From Hydractinia symbiolongicarpus (taxonomy: Eukaryota > Cnidaria > Hydrozoa > Anthoathecata > Hydractiniidae): a stretch of 64,000 bases of DNA. Under the pieces are notes generated by a model. That model saw only the letters and a program-made list of their open reading frames with translations. It ran no database searches and was not told the DNA's origin. Below, in pieces: positions 12,691-25,642 of the stretch (within the stretch, counting starts at the first letter, position 1; the number at the start of each line of letters is the position of its first letter). The stretch spans positions 5,952,001 through 6,016,000 of the forward strand of contig NC_079885.1 of NCBI RefSeq assembly GCF_029227915.1, read 5' to 3'. A program made the position numbers and the translations under genes.

Positions 12691-13560
12691 TTACCAACTC
12701 TGTAAGTTCTGAAGATCTCTCCTAACGTTATCAATACATTCATTTATATGGACCACTTTGGAATGCGCGTAGAGCGTGGTGTCGTCTGCATACTGAAGAA
12801 CTTGTAATTGGTCTGAAATCGTAGTAAGACATTGGTTGATCAACCTTCGGTATAGGAACCACTCTACCAAGATAGATAGATAGATGTGCATATTTTACAT
12901 GGCTAGCCTCACAAATATCGAGGGATATACCCTGTCTATTATTTCCAGGAGGGGCCTTGGGTAGATGGAGAGTCCTAGAGTATTTAATGCTCATTTTAAG
13001 CTACGCAGACCCAATTAGAGCCCGCGCTCTACTAGACAACTCCCGGCAACATCCAACGGCCCACACAGTGTGCCATCTTCCCAATTTCCCTCACATGGCT
13101 TGGGTTAACCCGGGGCTATGGTAACATTCACTCGCCCATGTTGAATCGCCGTCAAGAGGAATCGAACCCCGGTCTCCCGCACAGAGTACGAGAGCTATAA
13201 CCACTAATCTACGGCACCAATTTTCCATTGCTTAGGAAGATGCAAGATGCTTTATCACAGGTTTTATGAGCCATATCGGTATTTCATCACCAGTAGAACA
13301 GTCGTTTCTCAATAAGCGTAATACGTTAACAACTTCACTGTATTTAACTTCGTGAAAATGAAAACTTTCCTCACTGAAGTTGAAAGCTTTAACTGTTTCC
13401 ATTATCTCATCCTTGTGTTTCGGTGATTTATTTAAAAGTCGTTTTGCAGTGGTAGTAAAGTGATTATTTAAAACATCGATGTCCTTGATGTCATTCATAG
13501 AAGAGGATGTTTCAAAATTTTCCTTAAGACTTTCCAAACATCAGCTGGTCATTTTGAGCT
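12691..13560 (-). pseudogene. LINE reverse transcriptase remnant, interrupted by a SINE
   Basis: The minus strand encodes reverse-transcriptase fragments in the right order. The fingers region (13537-13232) ends with STGDEIPIWLIKP. Then come VVPIPKVDQP..YDFRPI (about 12900-12850) and the catalytic LQYADDTTLYAHSK (about 12800-12760). These are motifs of jockey/CR1-clade non-LTR retrotransposons. The region between the fingers and palm pieces is shortened and holds a tRNA-derived SINE (13005-13222). Frames differ between pieces, so this is dead. Confidence 0.7.
13005..13222 (-). mobile_element. tRNA-derived SINE inserted in a LINE remnant
   Basis: Read on the minus strand, it begins TGGTGCCGTAGATTAGTGG, an A-box-like tRNA start, followed about 30 bases later by the B box GGTTCGATTCC. 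A non-tRNA body follows with gggcgagtgaatgttac and ccgggttaacccaagcc. A shorter relative lies at 32808-32920, which shows it is a dispersed family. It breaks the LINE remnant, so it is the younger of the two. Confidence 0.75.
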
Positions 13561-13689
13561 TAATGCAGTTGGGGGAAAGGATTTTTTTGCTGATTTGATA
13601 ACAGAAGCAAGTCTATTTCTAATTTCCACAAACTTGTGTCTATCTACTTTTTTGCTCGTTTCGAATGCTGCACACCACCTTTATTAGAT

Positions 13690-14900
13690 ATTCCAGACTT
13701 TTTGAGAATTAAAGTTTATTTTTGAATTCTACAATACCATAGAGATATAGCATTACGAAAAATGCTGACAATTCATGGTAAATAAGGGACTGCCTGTTGC
13801 TGCAGAAACACAGTAAGTAAAAGTTTGAACATTAAACAGTTTTTTCTCAGATAGTTAACCATGCAGGAGATAGCATCAGTTGTTTCACCCAGTTTCTGAG
13901 TTATTTAGCATCAAAGTTATCAATGCAATGCAATAACTTTACTAATAATAGTCACATTATTAACCTCTACTGATATAAGGAAAACAGATTTTCTTGAATA
14001 CTTGAAATCTTTCTATGAAATTGTCAACTCCCTTCTTTATGAATCTGGATTTTCACTTTTTAGACCTCTTTAACTCAATTTTTAAAGTCCAAAGGGGAAG
14101 GAATTTAAGAGTATGTATGAGTATACATGCAAGTGAGGAGGGTCACGGCAAAAACTTACAAGTGCATGGGGGCTCCATAGGTGGAAAAAGCTGCTTAATT
14201 AAAACATGGGATACCATCCCATTAGATTTGAACTGAATGGTTTCTATTAGCGGTAATTTCACATGTATATAGCTTAAGAAATATAATTCAATGATTGGAC
14301 ACCAACCCCATAGCAAGGCTATAATAACATAAAGGCCAGCGAATGGTATGGGGGAGTGAAAGGGGCAGTGTATAATAAAGGGTCATGTTACAGAACGAAA
14401 AAGAAAAAGAAAAAAAATAAGGAGGGAAATTATTATGATACAAACCACAGGGCAAAATTAATAATAGGGAAAAGAAAATTGACACAAGTGCACACACACA
14501 CAGACATTCATATTGACAGGCACATCAATTTCATACAGCGGGTCAGTTTAGCAAAGGCATCTGGTCAGCAAATTATTATGTAAAACTTCAAAATAGCGGA
14601 TCTTCTTTTTAACAAATTGGTGCTAAATTCAGTATGTTAAGCGAGCTAAGATCCGTTGTATTGGAGTAAAATTGAAAAGATGTATATTTACAAAATATAA
14701 ACTTTGAATATCTAAATTATAGCTACCCTAACCACTACCCAAAATCTACCCCAATTGGGGTACCCCATGTTTTCAATTAACCCGAAAAAAGCAGTTTAAT
14801 GCGTGATTTCCTAATTTTTTCCCTCTTGTTAACAAATCTGCACAAGCTTACCTATAAAACATAATTTACTGCTTAAATGTTGTATTTTTCTCATTTTAGT
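13690..14900. other. Intergenic, dispersed repeats
   Basis: The part at 13690-13990 resembles both 11685-11830 and intron 1 of the LPLA2 gene near 1010-1110 (gcaatgcaat.. cttcactaat). This points to an interspersed repeat family. No gene was recognised up to the FABP gene. Confidence 0.4.
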
Positions 14901-14915
14901 ATTTTTTTATACATT

Positions 14916-15341
14916 ATGGACGATATTGTTGGTACATGGAAATTAGAATCCCGTGATAATAATTTTGATTCGTTTTTGCAATGCAGACAGACTAGATGGT
15001 TTCTGAGAAAAATGATTGGAACTCTTTCTGCCGATTTGGCTTATGAATTATCAGATGATAAGTCTATCCTTACAAAGAAGACCATTTCATCATTAAAAAC
15101 ATCTGTTTACCCAATGAGCACCACCCACGAATTTATTCCAGAAGGAACTTTGTCAGGAAAGCCTGAAATTGGTCAGATTTTTGAGACAAGTGGCCGAGCA
15201 ATTATTCAAGAAATGAGGTTTCAAGAGGACAACTCAGTGGCTGCTGTTATTGAGCATCGTGTAATTGACAATAAACTTCATGTTCAATTAAAATGTAAAG
15301 ACATCATTTGTAATGAGGTGTATTCACGAAAAGATAAATAA
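14916..15341 (+). CDS. Fatty-acid-binding protein (FABP/calycin family)
   Basis: The ATG at 14916 opens a 141-residue protein that starts with GTWKLESRDNNFDSFL, which matches the FABP signature at the first strand of the beta-barrel. The C-terminal end CNEVYSRK corresponds to the last strand, where family members end in a similar R/E-x-Y-x-K pattern. Family length is usually 130-140 residues. FABPs are soluble cytoplasmic carriers of fatty acids and retinoids. The upstream frame is open to 14877, but the extra residues are hydrophobic and follow a likely splice acceptor (tcattttag, ending 14899). I therefore place the start at the second ATG, with a 5' UTR intron ending at 14899. The coding part has no intron, whereas FABP genes usually have three. 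This may reflect intron loss or an origin as a retrocopy, but the frame is intact. Confidence 0.85.
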   Translation: MDDIVGTWKLESRDNNFDSFLQCRQTRWFLRKMIGTLSADLAYELSDDKSILTKKTISSLKTSVYPMSTTHEFIPEGTLSGKPEIGQIFETSGRAIIQEMRFQEDNSVAAVIEHRVIDNKLHVQLKCKDIICNEVYSRKDK

Positions 15342-17960
15342 AATACGAATAATTTTCCAAATTTATTTTCTGTTACAGTTTGTATACAGTAAACTTTTAT
15401 TAAGTTGGACTGTCAAGGGGATGGAAAAAGCATATATAACTTTCTCCCACAGTAGTTAGTCAAAATTTGTCATAGTTAGCCAAAATTGTCAAACGTTCAT
15501 ATAATTTAATGTTACAAAATAAAAAAACAGCACACCTACCCTAAGATGTGCACGAAAACACAAGGGGACATTAGAACCAGTTCATCTTAGTGAAATCTTC
15601 TTAGTGAAATCATCTTAGTGTCTACCTTTTCTGTAAGACGCTATGTAAATCAGTTGTCTGAATTTTCATATTTTTTAATTTGTTTTCATTATACATTACT
15701 GAACGTTGTGATCAAACTTTCACTTTTTTTAATCTGAAAATAACCTGAAAGTAACTATAATATTATAACACTTATCTTTAAACATTCCTTAGATTGGATT
15801 AAAAACCTGAACATTTTGCTGGTAGTCTAAAAGTGTTGTATTATGTTGTTTCCAAGCCTTCAGTATATATACATACGTTATATAATTCCTAAAAGTTTCG
15901 GCACAACAAACTTTCTGTCAAGAAGTTGTCTAGAAATAAATTCTAAGATTAAATCAAGATTGAAAGTTATGTCACACCAAAATTTTTGGAGTAATAGTTT
16001 TTTCCATTTTGTTTTATTTCATGTTGATTTATTTACGGAAATGAAGAAATCAAAAAAGTGAACATTATTCAAGGTGAACTTTATTTACTTTAAAGTTGAT
16101 AAAAACCAGAACAACTTTTACTTATGCAGTAATTATTCAATTGAATTACATTAAACTCTTTATATAATAACTGAATTTTACATGAGGCAATTTTCAACTA
16201 AATTGTCAAACTATATTTTTTTACTACAGTTTCCAGGCCCGGCAGAGCAATGTTGAAAGTGGAGGGGCTAAACTATTGAGCATTAAAGGAGGCCCAAGCA
16301 TTGTTGGGGCCGGTGGGCTAAAAATTCTTTCAAACTTTTGGCCCTCTAGATTGGCTAAAACATACTTCAAATTCCGAAATATTGCGCTTGAAAACCTCTA
16401 CAAAATGCAGGAGGTTTTATATAGAAATATAGAAACACTATATTTTATGTAAGATATATTTTCAAAATAAGCAATAGTAACATCGAAGCAAAATAAAGAT
16501 AATGCAGAGAAAGGCTATAATGTATGATAACTACCAGTCCTCCTTTGTAAATTTTCCAAATAATCGCTTTCTGTTGTCGTCCGATTGAACAAATGCGTTG
16601 ACAATTTAGATCAGGTCTAGTTTGTTAGTCCTATCATTTTGGAAATTGAGAATTGACATGGAGTTGAAACGAGCTGGAAGCATTGTTGATCTCATACAGA
16701 GCATATGTATGTATTGATCAATTAATTGATTAAAACACATGATAACCTTATAAAATAAACATCACTTCTGGGGGGCTTTAGCCCTGCAGCTCCGCCGGGC
16801 CATGTTTTCTTATTTTAGGCAAGGGTGTTAATGCGAAGAAAAAGTATGCAAATCTGGCACTGTTCCAATGTAAGGACTGAATAAGCTGCATCAGAGCAAA
16901 TCAGTGCTCTGAAGCCAGATGTTTTTGGGATGAAAATATAAAAATCCCTAACCCAAATTTTGCAGGAATTTAATTTTATATAATTAGTAATTTCTTAAAT
17001 TACAGTTTCATGACTATTGTTATGATTTTTAGAGAAGTACACTGGAAACCTATGTATAAAATATGATGACAAAAAAATAGTCACAGCAGAAATTCACCAG
17101 GATTTAAAGTCTATATTATAAGGTATGCACACTATGTTTTATAATAAGGATTAATAGTTCATAGTTTTATCTTTTGGCAAAGATCATTTAGTTATAGGGT
17201 GTCTACACAGCTAAAAAAATAAAATATAATAAATCTGGTCAGAATTTTTCAAATTGTCCAAATCGTTTCTCTATAAATAGCTCTTTTTATTTTGTAACAC
17301 CTAAAACCCTTGCTGTCTGTATTAGCTGCTTGCAACCTTGTTGGATGTGTGTTTGCATAAAATTCTCCCGAAAACATTGGGAATTTTGAAAAACCACAAA
17401 TCTATATTTTTCCGTATGTTGTTTAATGTAAGTTGAATTGGAAAGCCTTTCTTTAATGTACATCAATAAAAAGTTGTTGGCGTCAAGTGCCATTTGCCTG
17501 TTTCATTTCAGCAAACTTGTGTTTCAAGTCTGCAATATATATTTTATTTTGCAATTGCACGCTTCCATGCAGAAACAAACTTTCAATTTAGAGTTCATAA
17601 GTTCAAGTTACATCTAGTTGAAAGGAGGACTTTTTTGTTAACGTGTCAGCATTTGCTTCGGTAATTGCTGAGTGCTAACATGATTTGGAAAGTCTGAAGG
17701 TCTATATCCATATCTTAGGACTTTTTTCAGAAATATGTATTGTGTTTAACAGTAGAACCTATCTAAAATTTAAATTTTTTAGCTTAGTCCTTACCAGACA
17801 GATTTTAACTGGTAAATGATATTTGATGCTTTCAAATGAACAGAACTATGGTCGAACAAGGTATTTTAGGAGCATTTTTTTCTTTTTCTTTCTTTGATAA
17901 TGCACTTTACAACATTTATCGCCTTATTCATCATTTAATATGTATTTTTATCTTTTAGCG
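15342..17960. other. Intergenic with one short inverted-repeat element
   Basis: Apart from the element at 16236-16801 and a short repeat tcatcttagtgaaatc at 15580-15622, I see no supported gene. A 68-codon minus-strand frame at 17287-17493 faintly resembles an isochorismatase-type hydrolase, but this is too weak to call. Confidence 0.4.
16236..16801. mobile_element. Short non-autonomous DNA transposon (MITE-like), 566 bp
   Basis: The ends GGCCCGGCAGAGC (16236-16248) and GCTCCGCCGGGCC (16789-16801) are inverted repeats with 12 of 13 bases matching. They are strikingly GC-rich within AT-rich DNA. The subterminal regions (ggggctaaact, gggggctttagccc) are also complementary in part. There is no coding capacity and no clear target duplication. 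Confidence 0.55.
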
Positions 17961-20900
17961 ATGAGCAGTGAAATGGATGGTTTTAAAGTTTTTGCAAAAG
18001 AAATAGTCAACAAAAGAATAATAGTTAGTAATTTTTGCGTATGGAACTTACTTGTTTATCTTAATTTATGCTGTAAAGAAAATTGTTTATTGATTTTTGA
18101 AAAGCAACCGAATTGCCAAGAGTGAGATCGAGATTTTGTTCAAAAAATTGAGTTCCTCTTCCAGGTCAAAAATTTTAATAGTTAAGCAGCTCACGCTCAC
18201 CTAACTATTCAGTAAAAGAGTTTTTTTTTATCTCATTAAATACATATTTTTATAAGCAATTGGAATTCCAAAATGAGGCTTAATGATGCTTATGAAAAGT
18301 ACTTTTTTAGGCTCAAACTATGTTCAGGTTATGCTTAATGACAAAAAGATTTATTGGAATATGCTTATGAAAATACACATATGATCAAGCTCAATAATGC
18401 TTATTTTAAAAAAATTATTGAACTTGAATTTTGAACATCAGTAATTTCAACGTGAATCTAACTATATACTGGTTAATTCAGACTAAAGAATAAAAAGAAA
18501 AAACTGCTTACGAAACAAAAAACATTGGTGGCCTTAGGAACCCTGAAATTTAGATTACTTTTTTTAAACAACCAATAAAACCGTGAAAATTTTGTAATAA
18601 TTCGTTCGCGAAACTAATGGAATGGACTATTTATACTTGTACTTTCAATGTGTACAAAAGTCACGATATTGGCTATACGTGGTAATTGACCCTGAATGAT
18701 CCTTGGTGTTTCAATAAATTTGCTAGACACTCTGTTCTAGCTTACTCTATAGTAGTGGCTTTATTGTATCACCTAACTCACCTGCTGTTCCAAATACTTT
18801 AAACAAAGTAGCTCGAAAGAAGAAACTGAACTTTTGTATTATTGATAAAAAGGTAAAGATGCCTAAAAGAGACATCCTTTCTTAGAATGGTGGTTTATAT
18901 TTTGAAGTCAAATGGCAGAATACCTGGTTGACATCGGCGCTAGCACTTAAGATATGCGGCCCGGATATTGTCTGCTCATTTCTGGTAGGATTTATTTTTC
19001 GGATTGTTGATTCTTTTATCACTAAAGATAATCATGTTTTTATGTGTCATTAGGAAAGGTATGAATTTCATTACAGTTAAGTATCTATTGTATAGGTTTT
19101 TATTTCATCTTTTATCTTCTTGTCTCTTTACTGCAGTTTTTTGTTAAAAAATTTTTTAGTTATACCTGAAGTATTTTATCTTGATTACTGGATACTTCTG
19201 TTCCAATCTTGATATGTTCTTTTATTTAAGACTAACTTTGATATCAAACTTATCAGTTGGAATATTGGTATTCGGACTTCTTTTGGTGCTAATGTTTGCA
19301 CTTTAGCTTTTAAGAATTAATTTTAAGAAGTCTTCTGTGAGATTTAGTCTCTGTTTTTGTTTAATATCGATTCATATTTGTTGATTTAATGTCATAAATA
19401 AGATTACAAAATTGAGTATGGTTTTTGATTTTATTATCGGACCAAAATAAAATGATTGTATGTTCTTACCATAACCTATTTAGCTAAGCAAAAAAACGTT
19501 TTAGGAACGTGCTGCTGGTCAAGACATAGGAAATATCAAATCAAATAAAACCCAAGGACAATCACATACGAATGTTATTGGTCTTTCAAATGTGGGGACA
19601 ATACCTACCAAAGGGAATGTTCAGAATGACACAAGTATATCAACATTAAAAGTCAATACGACACCAAAAAGCAGAAATATACCACTGTCCAAAGCCAATC
19701 TGACACCAAAGAATAAAAATATGGAATATAACACGCATATTCTACCTAGTAAAAACAAGATTCGAAACAGCACCAATGAACTAAAATTAAATACTGGTGC
19801 TACAACAAATGGTAGCATGCAGAACGACACCAATATACATACATTAATGTCAAATGCAACGCTAACCATAAGAAATATTGCCAATGACACAAATAAACCT
19901 GCAGTGACAACAACCGATGCAAATGTAAACAACACGCATAGTTCACCATGGTTAGTTTGTATGAAGCTAGTTGAACTAAATAAAACAAATATAATACCAT
20001 CAAAAGCAACATCGATGAATAGGGATATGCAGAACACCACAAATATTCCTAAAGCCTTCGCTACTCTAATTAACGGAAATATACCAAACTGCACAAGTAT
20101 TTTTCCATTAAAAGCAAGTGTAACAACGAACAAAGGGCATAACACAAATTTTTCACCACTAAAACTCATTGCGACAAAAGCCAAGGGGAATGTTCTACCT
20201 ACCATGATCACATCGCCTGTGAAAGGCAATACTACACCGACCAAAATAATTCAACTTAATACAAATACACCGTCGGTAAAAGACAACGTTACACCAACTA
20301 AAGGATTACAACACAACACAAATGCACCGCTGGTTAAAGACAATACTACACCAACCAAAAAATTACAACTCCACACAAATGCACCACTGGTTAAAGACAA
20401 TGCTACACCAACTAAAGGATTACAACACAACACAAATGCACCACTGGTTAAAGACAATGCTACACCAACTAAAGGATTACAACACAACACAAATGCACCG
20501 CTGGTTAAAGACAACGTTACACCAACTAAAGGATTACAACACAACACAAATGCACCGCTGGTTAAAGACAATACTACACCAACCAAAAGATTACAACTCC
20601 ACACAAATGCACCACTGGTTAAAGACAATGCTACACCAACTAAAGGATTACAACACAACACAAATACACCCCCGGTTAAAAAGAACGTTACACCTACCAA
20701 AAGATTGCAACACAACAAGAATGTAGAGCCAGTAAAAGACAATACTATACCGATCAAAATAAGTACACAAAATTCTCAAACTCAAAAAACTGAACATGGT
20801 GGAACTATTGACTTCCAAATTTCATCCTTACCACAGAATTCATTAATGCAGTCTACATTTCCTGCATCTTCTCTTACAGCGCTGGTAATACAAAGAAGTA

Positions 20901-23743
20901 TGGTGTCGTCCAATCATTACTCTGAAGCGTTATATGTCTCACCAGACCATGATTATGTTTGCACTAATATACTGGGAAGCAATGCAGAATCAGGTTTCAT
21001 TACCACTTGGAGCCATGGTAAAATACAAGAGTGTTTAATGAAAGCAGCTGTTTCTTCAACACTGTCCACGACTTCGCATGTAATAAAGGATTGTGTTTCT
21101 ATATGTGGTGAAAGTTCTCAATTAAACACGTCTTCAATGTATAAAGAAGGACATGTAAACATTGGCTTATCAAAAAATACGGAGCTAGGTATGAAACTAT
21201 CAATTTGTACTTCCACGGCTAAATCTTGCGCACAATCAATGCACTTGGGCGTTTTTAAACGGAAATTACGATCGACTGCTTCCGTGTCTTCCTCAATATC
21301 AGCACCCATCAAAAGATCTATAAATTCGCAATTCGCATCACCCATTTCTCAAAAGAATGTACCTACTTCACTTAGTCTTGTGGGTAGCAGTATAATATCA
21401 AATCCCAAGTCACGCCCAATTTTCATAGTACCAAACTCTGTTTTCGACGGCAGAGCTGTGTTAAAAGAAAAATCTCCATCAAAACTGAGTTGGAAAACGC
21501 TTTCAAAAGCTACGCAGAATATCATACTGGATAAGTTGTCTCAGTCTCTTGTTTTGCAGCAATCGGAAGCAGACACAATTAGTACGTGCTCACCAATTAT
21601 AACAACAACAACACCGTTAAAAATAAGCTATAATAACGTGACACATAGTTTGGTATCGTTGCATGAAAGTATCAAATCGGTAACCATCTTTAAAAATCAC
21701 CAGCTCCTATCTGAATTTGATCCCGTTTATAAAAGCAGAGCAGAGTTAAGCCCTTTGGAGAAGATGCAAATAGCACATGGAACCTTTCAGACTGAGAGCA
21801 TATCAAATCAGCGTACGACGACAAGTGCGTTGGAGAGTGCGGTGGAGAGTGCGGTGGAGAGTGCAAGCAACGTTTTGTCTGCGTTGTATTGTAAATACTG
21901 CGACAAAACCTTTTCTCATAGAAGACAGTTTCAGTATCACGATAAAACGTATTGTAAACGGAATAAAGTCGAAGACAGCAAGAAAACCGTTGGTGGTCAT
22001 AAAGAACTGACACCTTTTCAGGACGTGAAGTGGTCTCCACTTGATAATGAGCCGATTTTGCCACTAGCAGGTTTTGAACATTTACTGGCCAACGAGAAAG
22101 TGTACGACTCTGATAATCATATGTCATACACAGAAACGAACGAACAAGTTTCAAAATCTTGTTTTACTTTATCGGCATATAGTACAGGCGCAGCTACGCC
22201 CGCTGCTGACTGTTGTAAAATTGCTGATGTGATTGAGTCAGGCGATAGTAGACAAGACCTTGCTAAGGAAGACGTTAATCCTGTTGCCTCTATACCATAT
22301 GATCTTTCAGAAAACACACCTTACGAATTGAACAAGTGTTATATCAACAATAACAGTACACCAGTTCTACAGAAACCGCGAAGTAAAAGAAAGAAAAGTC
22401 CTATCATTGATAAAGCTGTTGATATTCAAGCGATAGTGTACGGTAAACGACGGCGTAAAAAACCGACTACATTGACGGACTACGAGTTGGCTGAAAATGT
22501 AAAGGGTAGAAAATTGCTAGATGAGCCTGCTTTATCAGGGGAAAGTAAAAACACGATAAAAAAAGAGAAGAACAGCTCTGTTCCTATTGTTAAAGAAGTG
22601 AAAAAAACTCTAACGAAGAGTCACACGATGGGTAAAAACCTTAAAACAAGACTTTTGAAAATTGTGGAGACTGAAATTGAGACCAGCATAGCAGAACAAA
22701 CATCACGTGACGGCAATATGATTACGTCAGAACAAGATTTCGCAAAAACAAGAATTAAAAGAAATTGTGGTAAAAGTCTAAGAAGTGAATTGGGCTGTAG
22801 CATTTCTTCTGTGCATAAACATGACTGCGTTAGTGGCCAGAAAAAACTAGCTTTAAAAACATCAATGAAGGGTCAGAAAAAATCAGAAGGGAGAAAAAGG
22901 AATTTAAAAGCCGTAGGGAGAGCCAAAAAGGGATTGAAATTAATAAGGAAAACAAAAAAATGGAAGCAAGAGAGATCATCAAATAAAACCATAAATGTTG
23001 ATAGGAAAAATTTACTCTCTTCTTCTGCGGAGCCTAAAAAAAGTAAAATCTTGACATATGACGTCATACAGAGCTCAACCACAAGGCGAGGTAGGGAATA
23101 CAAAAGCTTTGTTATTGATATCTGTAAAAATTTGGGAGCAAACTCGTCGACCGGTGTAATTGACAACGTTAAATGCAACCCGCCTAACATAGCGAAGAAT
23201 GCCCTCGTCACTGATGTTAATTCTGTAAACTCTGATTTGCCAAACTGCATAGCACTAGAAACAAAAAAAGTTCTGATTGCTAATGGATGTGAAAATTTTA
23301 AATCAAACTCGTCGACCGGTGTAATTACCAACGTGGAATGCAACCCGCTTAACATAACGAAGGATGTTCTAGCCACGGATGTGAATCCTGTAAACTCTGA
23401 TGAAATTATAAACCAGGATAACTTGCAACGCGATAATCACTCACGGGATGAAGTAATGTTTTGTGATGATAACGTCAGTGATGATCGAGACAAAACGAGT
23501 TTAAATAAAAGAAGCCAGACTCGATCCATCAACAATAAAATTGAGTCTTGTACGTCACCGTCAGAGAAAGAAAGTAGATATTGCGATTTGCCTTGGACTC
23601 GATTACTCAAGAAGGATGCCACAAATTACTGGCTGAAACAAAGGAACTTGGCTAGCGGTAACATTCAAGAATTTTCTATACCTCTGAATACACAGTACGA
23701 GTTAAGAAGAAAAGCGAATAAAGATGGAGTTAATATTCTGTGA
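17961..23743 (+). CDS. Large basic nuclear-type protein with 19-residue repeats and a C2HC zinc finger
   Basis: The proposed exons are 17961-18023 (MSSEMDGFKVFAKEIVNK..) and 19505-23743. They join in phase (donor GTTAGT, acceptor tttag) to about 1433 residues. The large exon holds, in order: an Asn/Thr-rich segment; eight to nine tandem 19-residue units of the VKDN-TPTK-LQHNTNAP type (20277-20750); a Ser/Thr-rich region; a triple SAVE repeat; one C2HC-type finger (CKYC, 12 residues, H, 4 residues, C; 21889-21957); basic stretches such as KPRSKRKK and YGKRRRKKP; and a duplicated block (about 23126-23229 and 23301-23402, core NSSTGVI). I do not recognise a named family. The basic clusters and the single finger suggest a nuclear, perhaps DNA- or chromatin-binding protein (inference). 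The first exon is less certain than the second. Confidence 0.65.
20277..20750 (+). repeat. 57-bp coding tandem repeat (19-residue unit)
   Basis: Units of 57 bases (for example starting gttaaagacaatgctacacc) are repeated eight to nine times inside the large exon without breaking the frame. Inner units are nearly identical, while outer units have diverged, so the array grew from its middle. The long open frames on the opposite strand are a by-product of the repeat. Confidence 0.9.
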
Positions 23744-24162
23744 CCGTGTTATTTCCTATGAATTTCGTTTTTATGATTTATTTTTTCTTCAACTGTTATT
23801 AATCATTTGTTTTGTTTTGTTCTTTAACCATATGTTTTTCTTTTGGAAACATAATTCTAAATGATGTTTCAGACATTCGTAAATTATATTTCAAATGGAA
23901 GGCTACCTTTAATATAAATTAGACATTTCAAGCATTTAAGTTCGTAAACATAGATACGGATGTATATTTAGGATTTAAGCCAGCCTATCCACATAAAATT
24001 TAGGTAAGGAAGTTGGAATTTGAATCTTTTGACAAAAACCCTGCAATTTCGCGCAACTCAAGGACAGATGAAATATTTCTTGCCATGTTGTTTTTCTTAT
24101 TATCTGTATAGTTTTTACTTTTTAACTAATTAGTCCTATCTTTATGGGGTTTTGCGGTCATT

Positions 24163-24330
24163 TTTAGCTAGTTATATTTGCATATTTTTAGCTAGTTGTA
24201 TTTGCATATTTTTTATATACTTATATTTTTAGCTAGATATATTTGCATATTTTTAGCTAGTTTTATTTGCATATTTTTAGCTAGATATATTTGCATATTT
24301 TTAGCTAGTATTTGCATATTTTTAGCTAGA
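24163..24330. repeat. AT-rich minisatellite, about 23-bp unit
   Basis: About seven units of the type tttttagctagttatatttg, followed by cata, with unit length varying by deletion. The TAGCTAG core is itself a palindrome. The open frame through it is repeat-derived. Confidence 0.85.
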
Positions 24331-25569
24331 TTTTCATTTCACCTATTTTTTATGTTTATATATTTACAGGTCAATTATTTTAAATAAAGACCAGATTACA
24401 TAGTTTTTTAAAGAGTTTTGGAATACCGAATTTACAATGTGTTAGTTTAGGTACCGTATAGATTCTGAGGAGTATTGTCGAGTGCCGTATGTCAGTGCTA
24501 TAACCTTTTTGACACTTACTATGCCGGTTCTAACGTAACACCGGAGCGTTTCACATCGGAAAAAAGTCAAAACCGGAGCCAAAATCTTTTTTTTAGTTTA
24601 ACGTTCGTATTGGACTTTTTGTCACCATACGCCAAACACGACTCGGACTTGAAGTTTTTTTGTGCACAGAGAAAGTTTCATGAAAGTTACTTGCATGTAG
24701 GTATTTTCTGATGTAGATCTGGCCAAGAATGGTCGAGAGTGGTCATAAAAATAAATGTGTAATTCTAAATAGTCATTCAGGAATCTTGAATGAATAATTC
24801 TGTATGAACTTTTTCGAAGTTAACAAACGAAAATATTTTACACTTGAGTAAAGATGTTTTATAAAGTGATTATATTGAGAAAGATATTTATATATTTATA
24901 TTACGGAGAAACTTTCAGTATTTATTATATATATTTGATAAGATTCTTTTTTTATTCTTTTGTAAAAAATGTGCTTATTTTGGCGCCTTTTTGCATCGCT
25001 TTTAGTATTGGTCTTCTTTAGGGCTTCTACTTCTTTTACAATCTAGACTGCTTATTCGTAGAAATGATTGTAGCGTAAAAGTACCGAAATGATCTACAGC
25101 GAATCGAATAATTTGAAATGTTCTCGCACACTGTTTATTTTTGGTTGGTTTTATTGTTGTTTTGTTAAAATTCTGTTGATGTATATTTCTGACGACATGC
25201 TTGCTTACAATACATTTTCTTACGATACACTTGCCTATTATACCGATTTCCCGCACTTTCGAAGCGTCAATGCGTTCACGTGTTTAATACCAGAACTTCC
25301 AGACTTCCTTGAAACTCTTCTTCAATTTTCTTCATTAGTTTTAAATAACGATATTTTCTGGATTTGTATTCTTTTGTTTAACTTCCTAGCATCGTTGAGA
25401 TTTTAAATTAGTGTTTGAAACGCAAGTTCGGGAGCGAAAATTTGAGTTTATAATTCATTGTTTCGTGCATTTCGTGCGTGTAACTACGTCATTTTTGGTT
25501 GTTTTTTAGCCTGAAATCAGGAAGCATATTCATCAAGCTAGTTTGATTTCGCAAATTTTATTTTCAAAA

Positions 25570-25642
25570 AATCTGTCCTAGGGGGATTCGAACCAGCATT
25601 GCAATAGACCATTACATCTAAGCGCAATGCACCGGCAATGCA
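25570..25642 (-). mobile_element. Candidate tRNA-derived SINE head
   Basis: On the minus strand a B-box GGTTCGAATCC sits about 35 bases after an A-box-like GCGCTTAGATGTAATGGTC. The cloverleaf is not complete, so a functional tRNA is unlikely. A tRNA-derived SINE is the better reading. Confidence 0.35.

Noticed and set aside
17287-17493. Minus-strand 68-codon frame with a faint isochorismatase-like look
   Set aside because: The expected Asp is absent, no flanking exons were found, and the similarity rests on a short stretch.
20277-20750. Regular repeat array considered as CRISPR
   Set aside because: The units are contiguous, coding and without unique spacers; the DNA is from an animal.
20251-20757. 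Long minus-strand open frame through the 57-bp repeat, and a plus-strand second frame at 20322-20726
   Set aside because: Both are open only because the 57-bp unit is a multiple of three without stops in several frames; the plus-strand main frame continues far beyond the array.
25570-25642. Possible functional tRNA gene on the minus strand
   Set aside because: A and B boxes are suggestive but no complete acceptor and anticodon stems form by eye.
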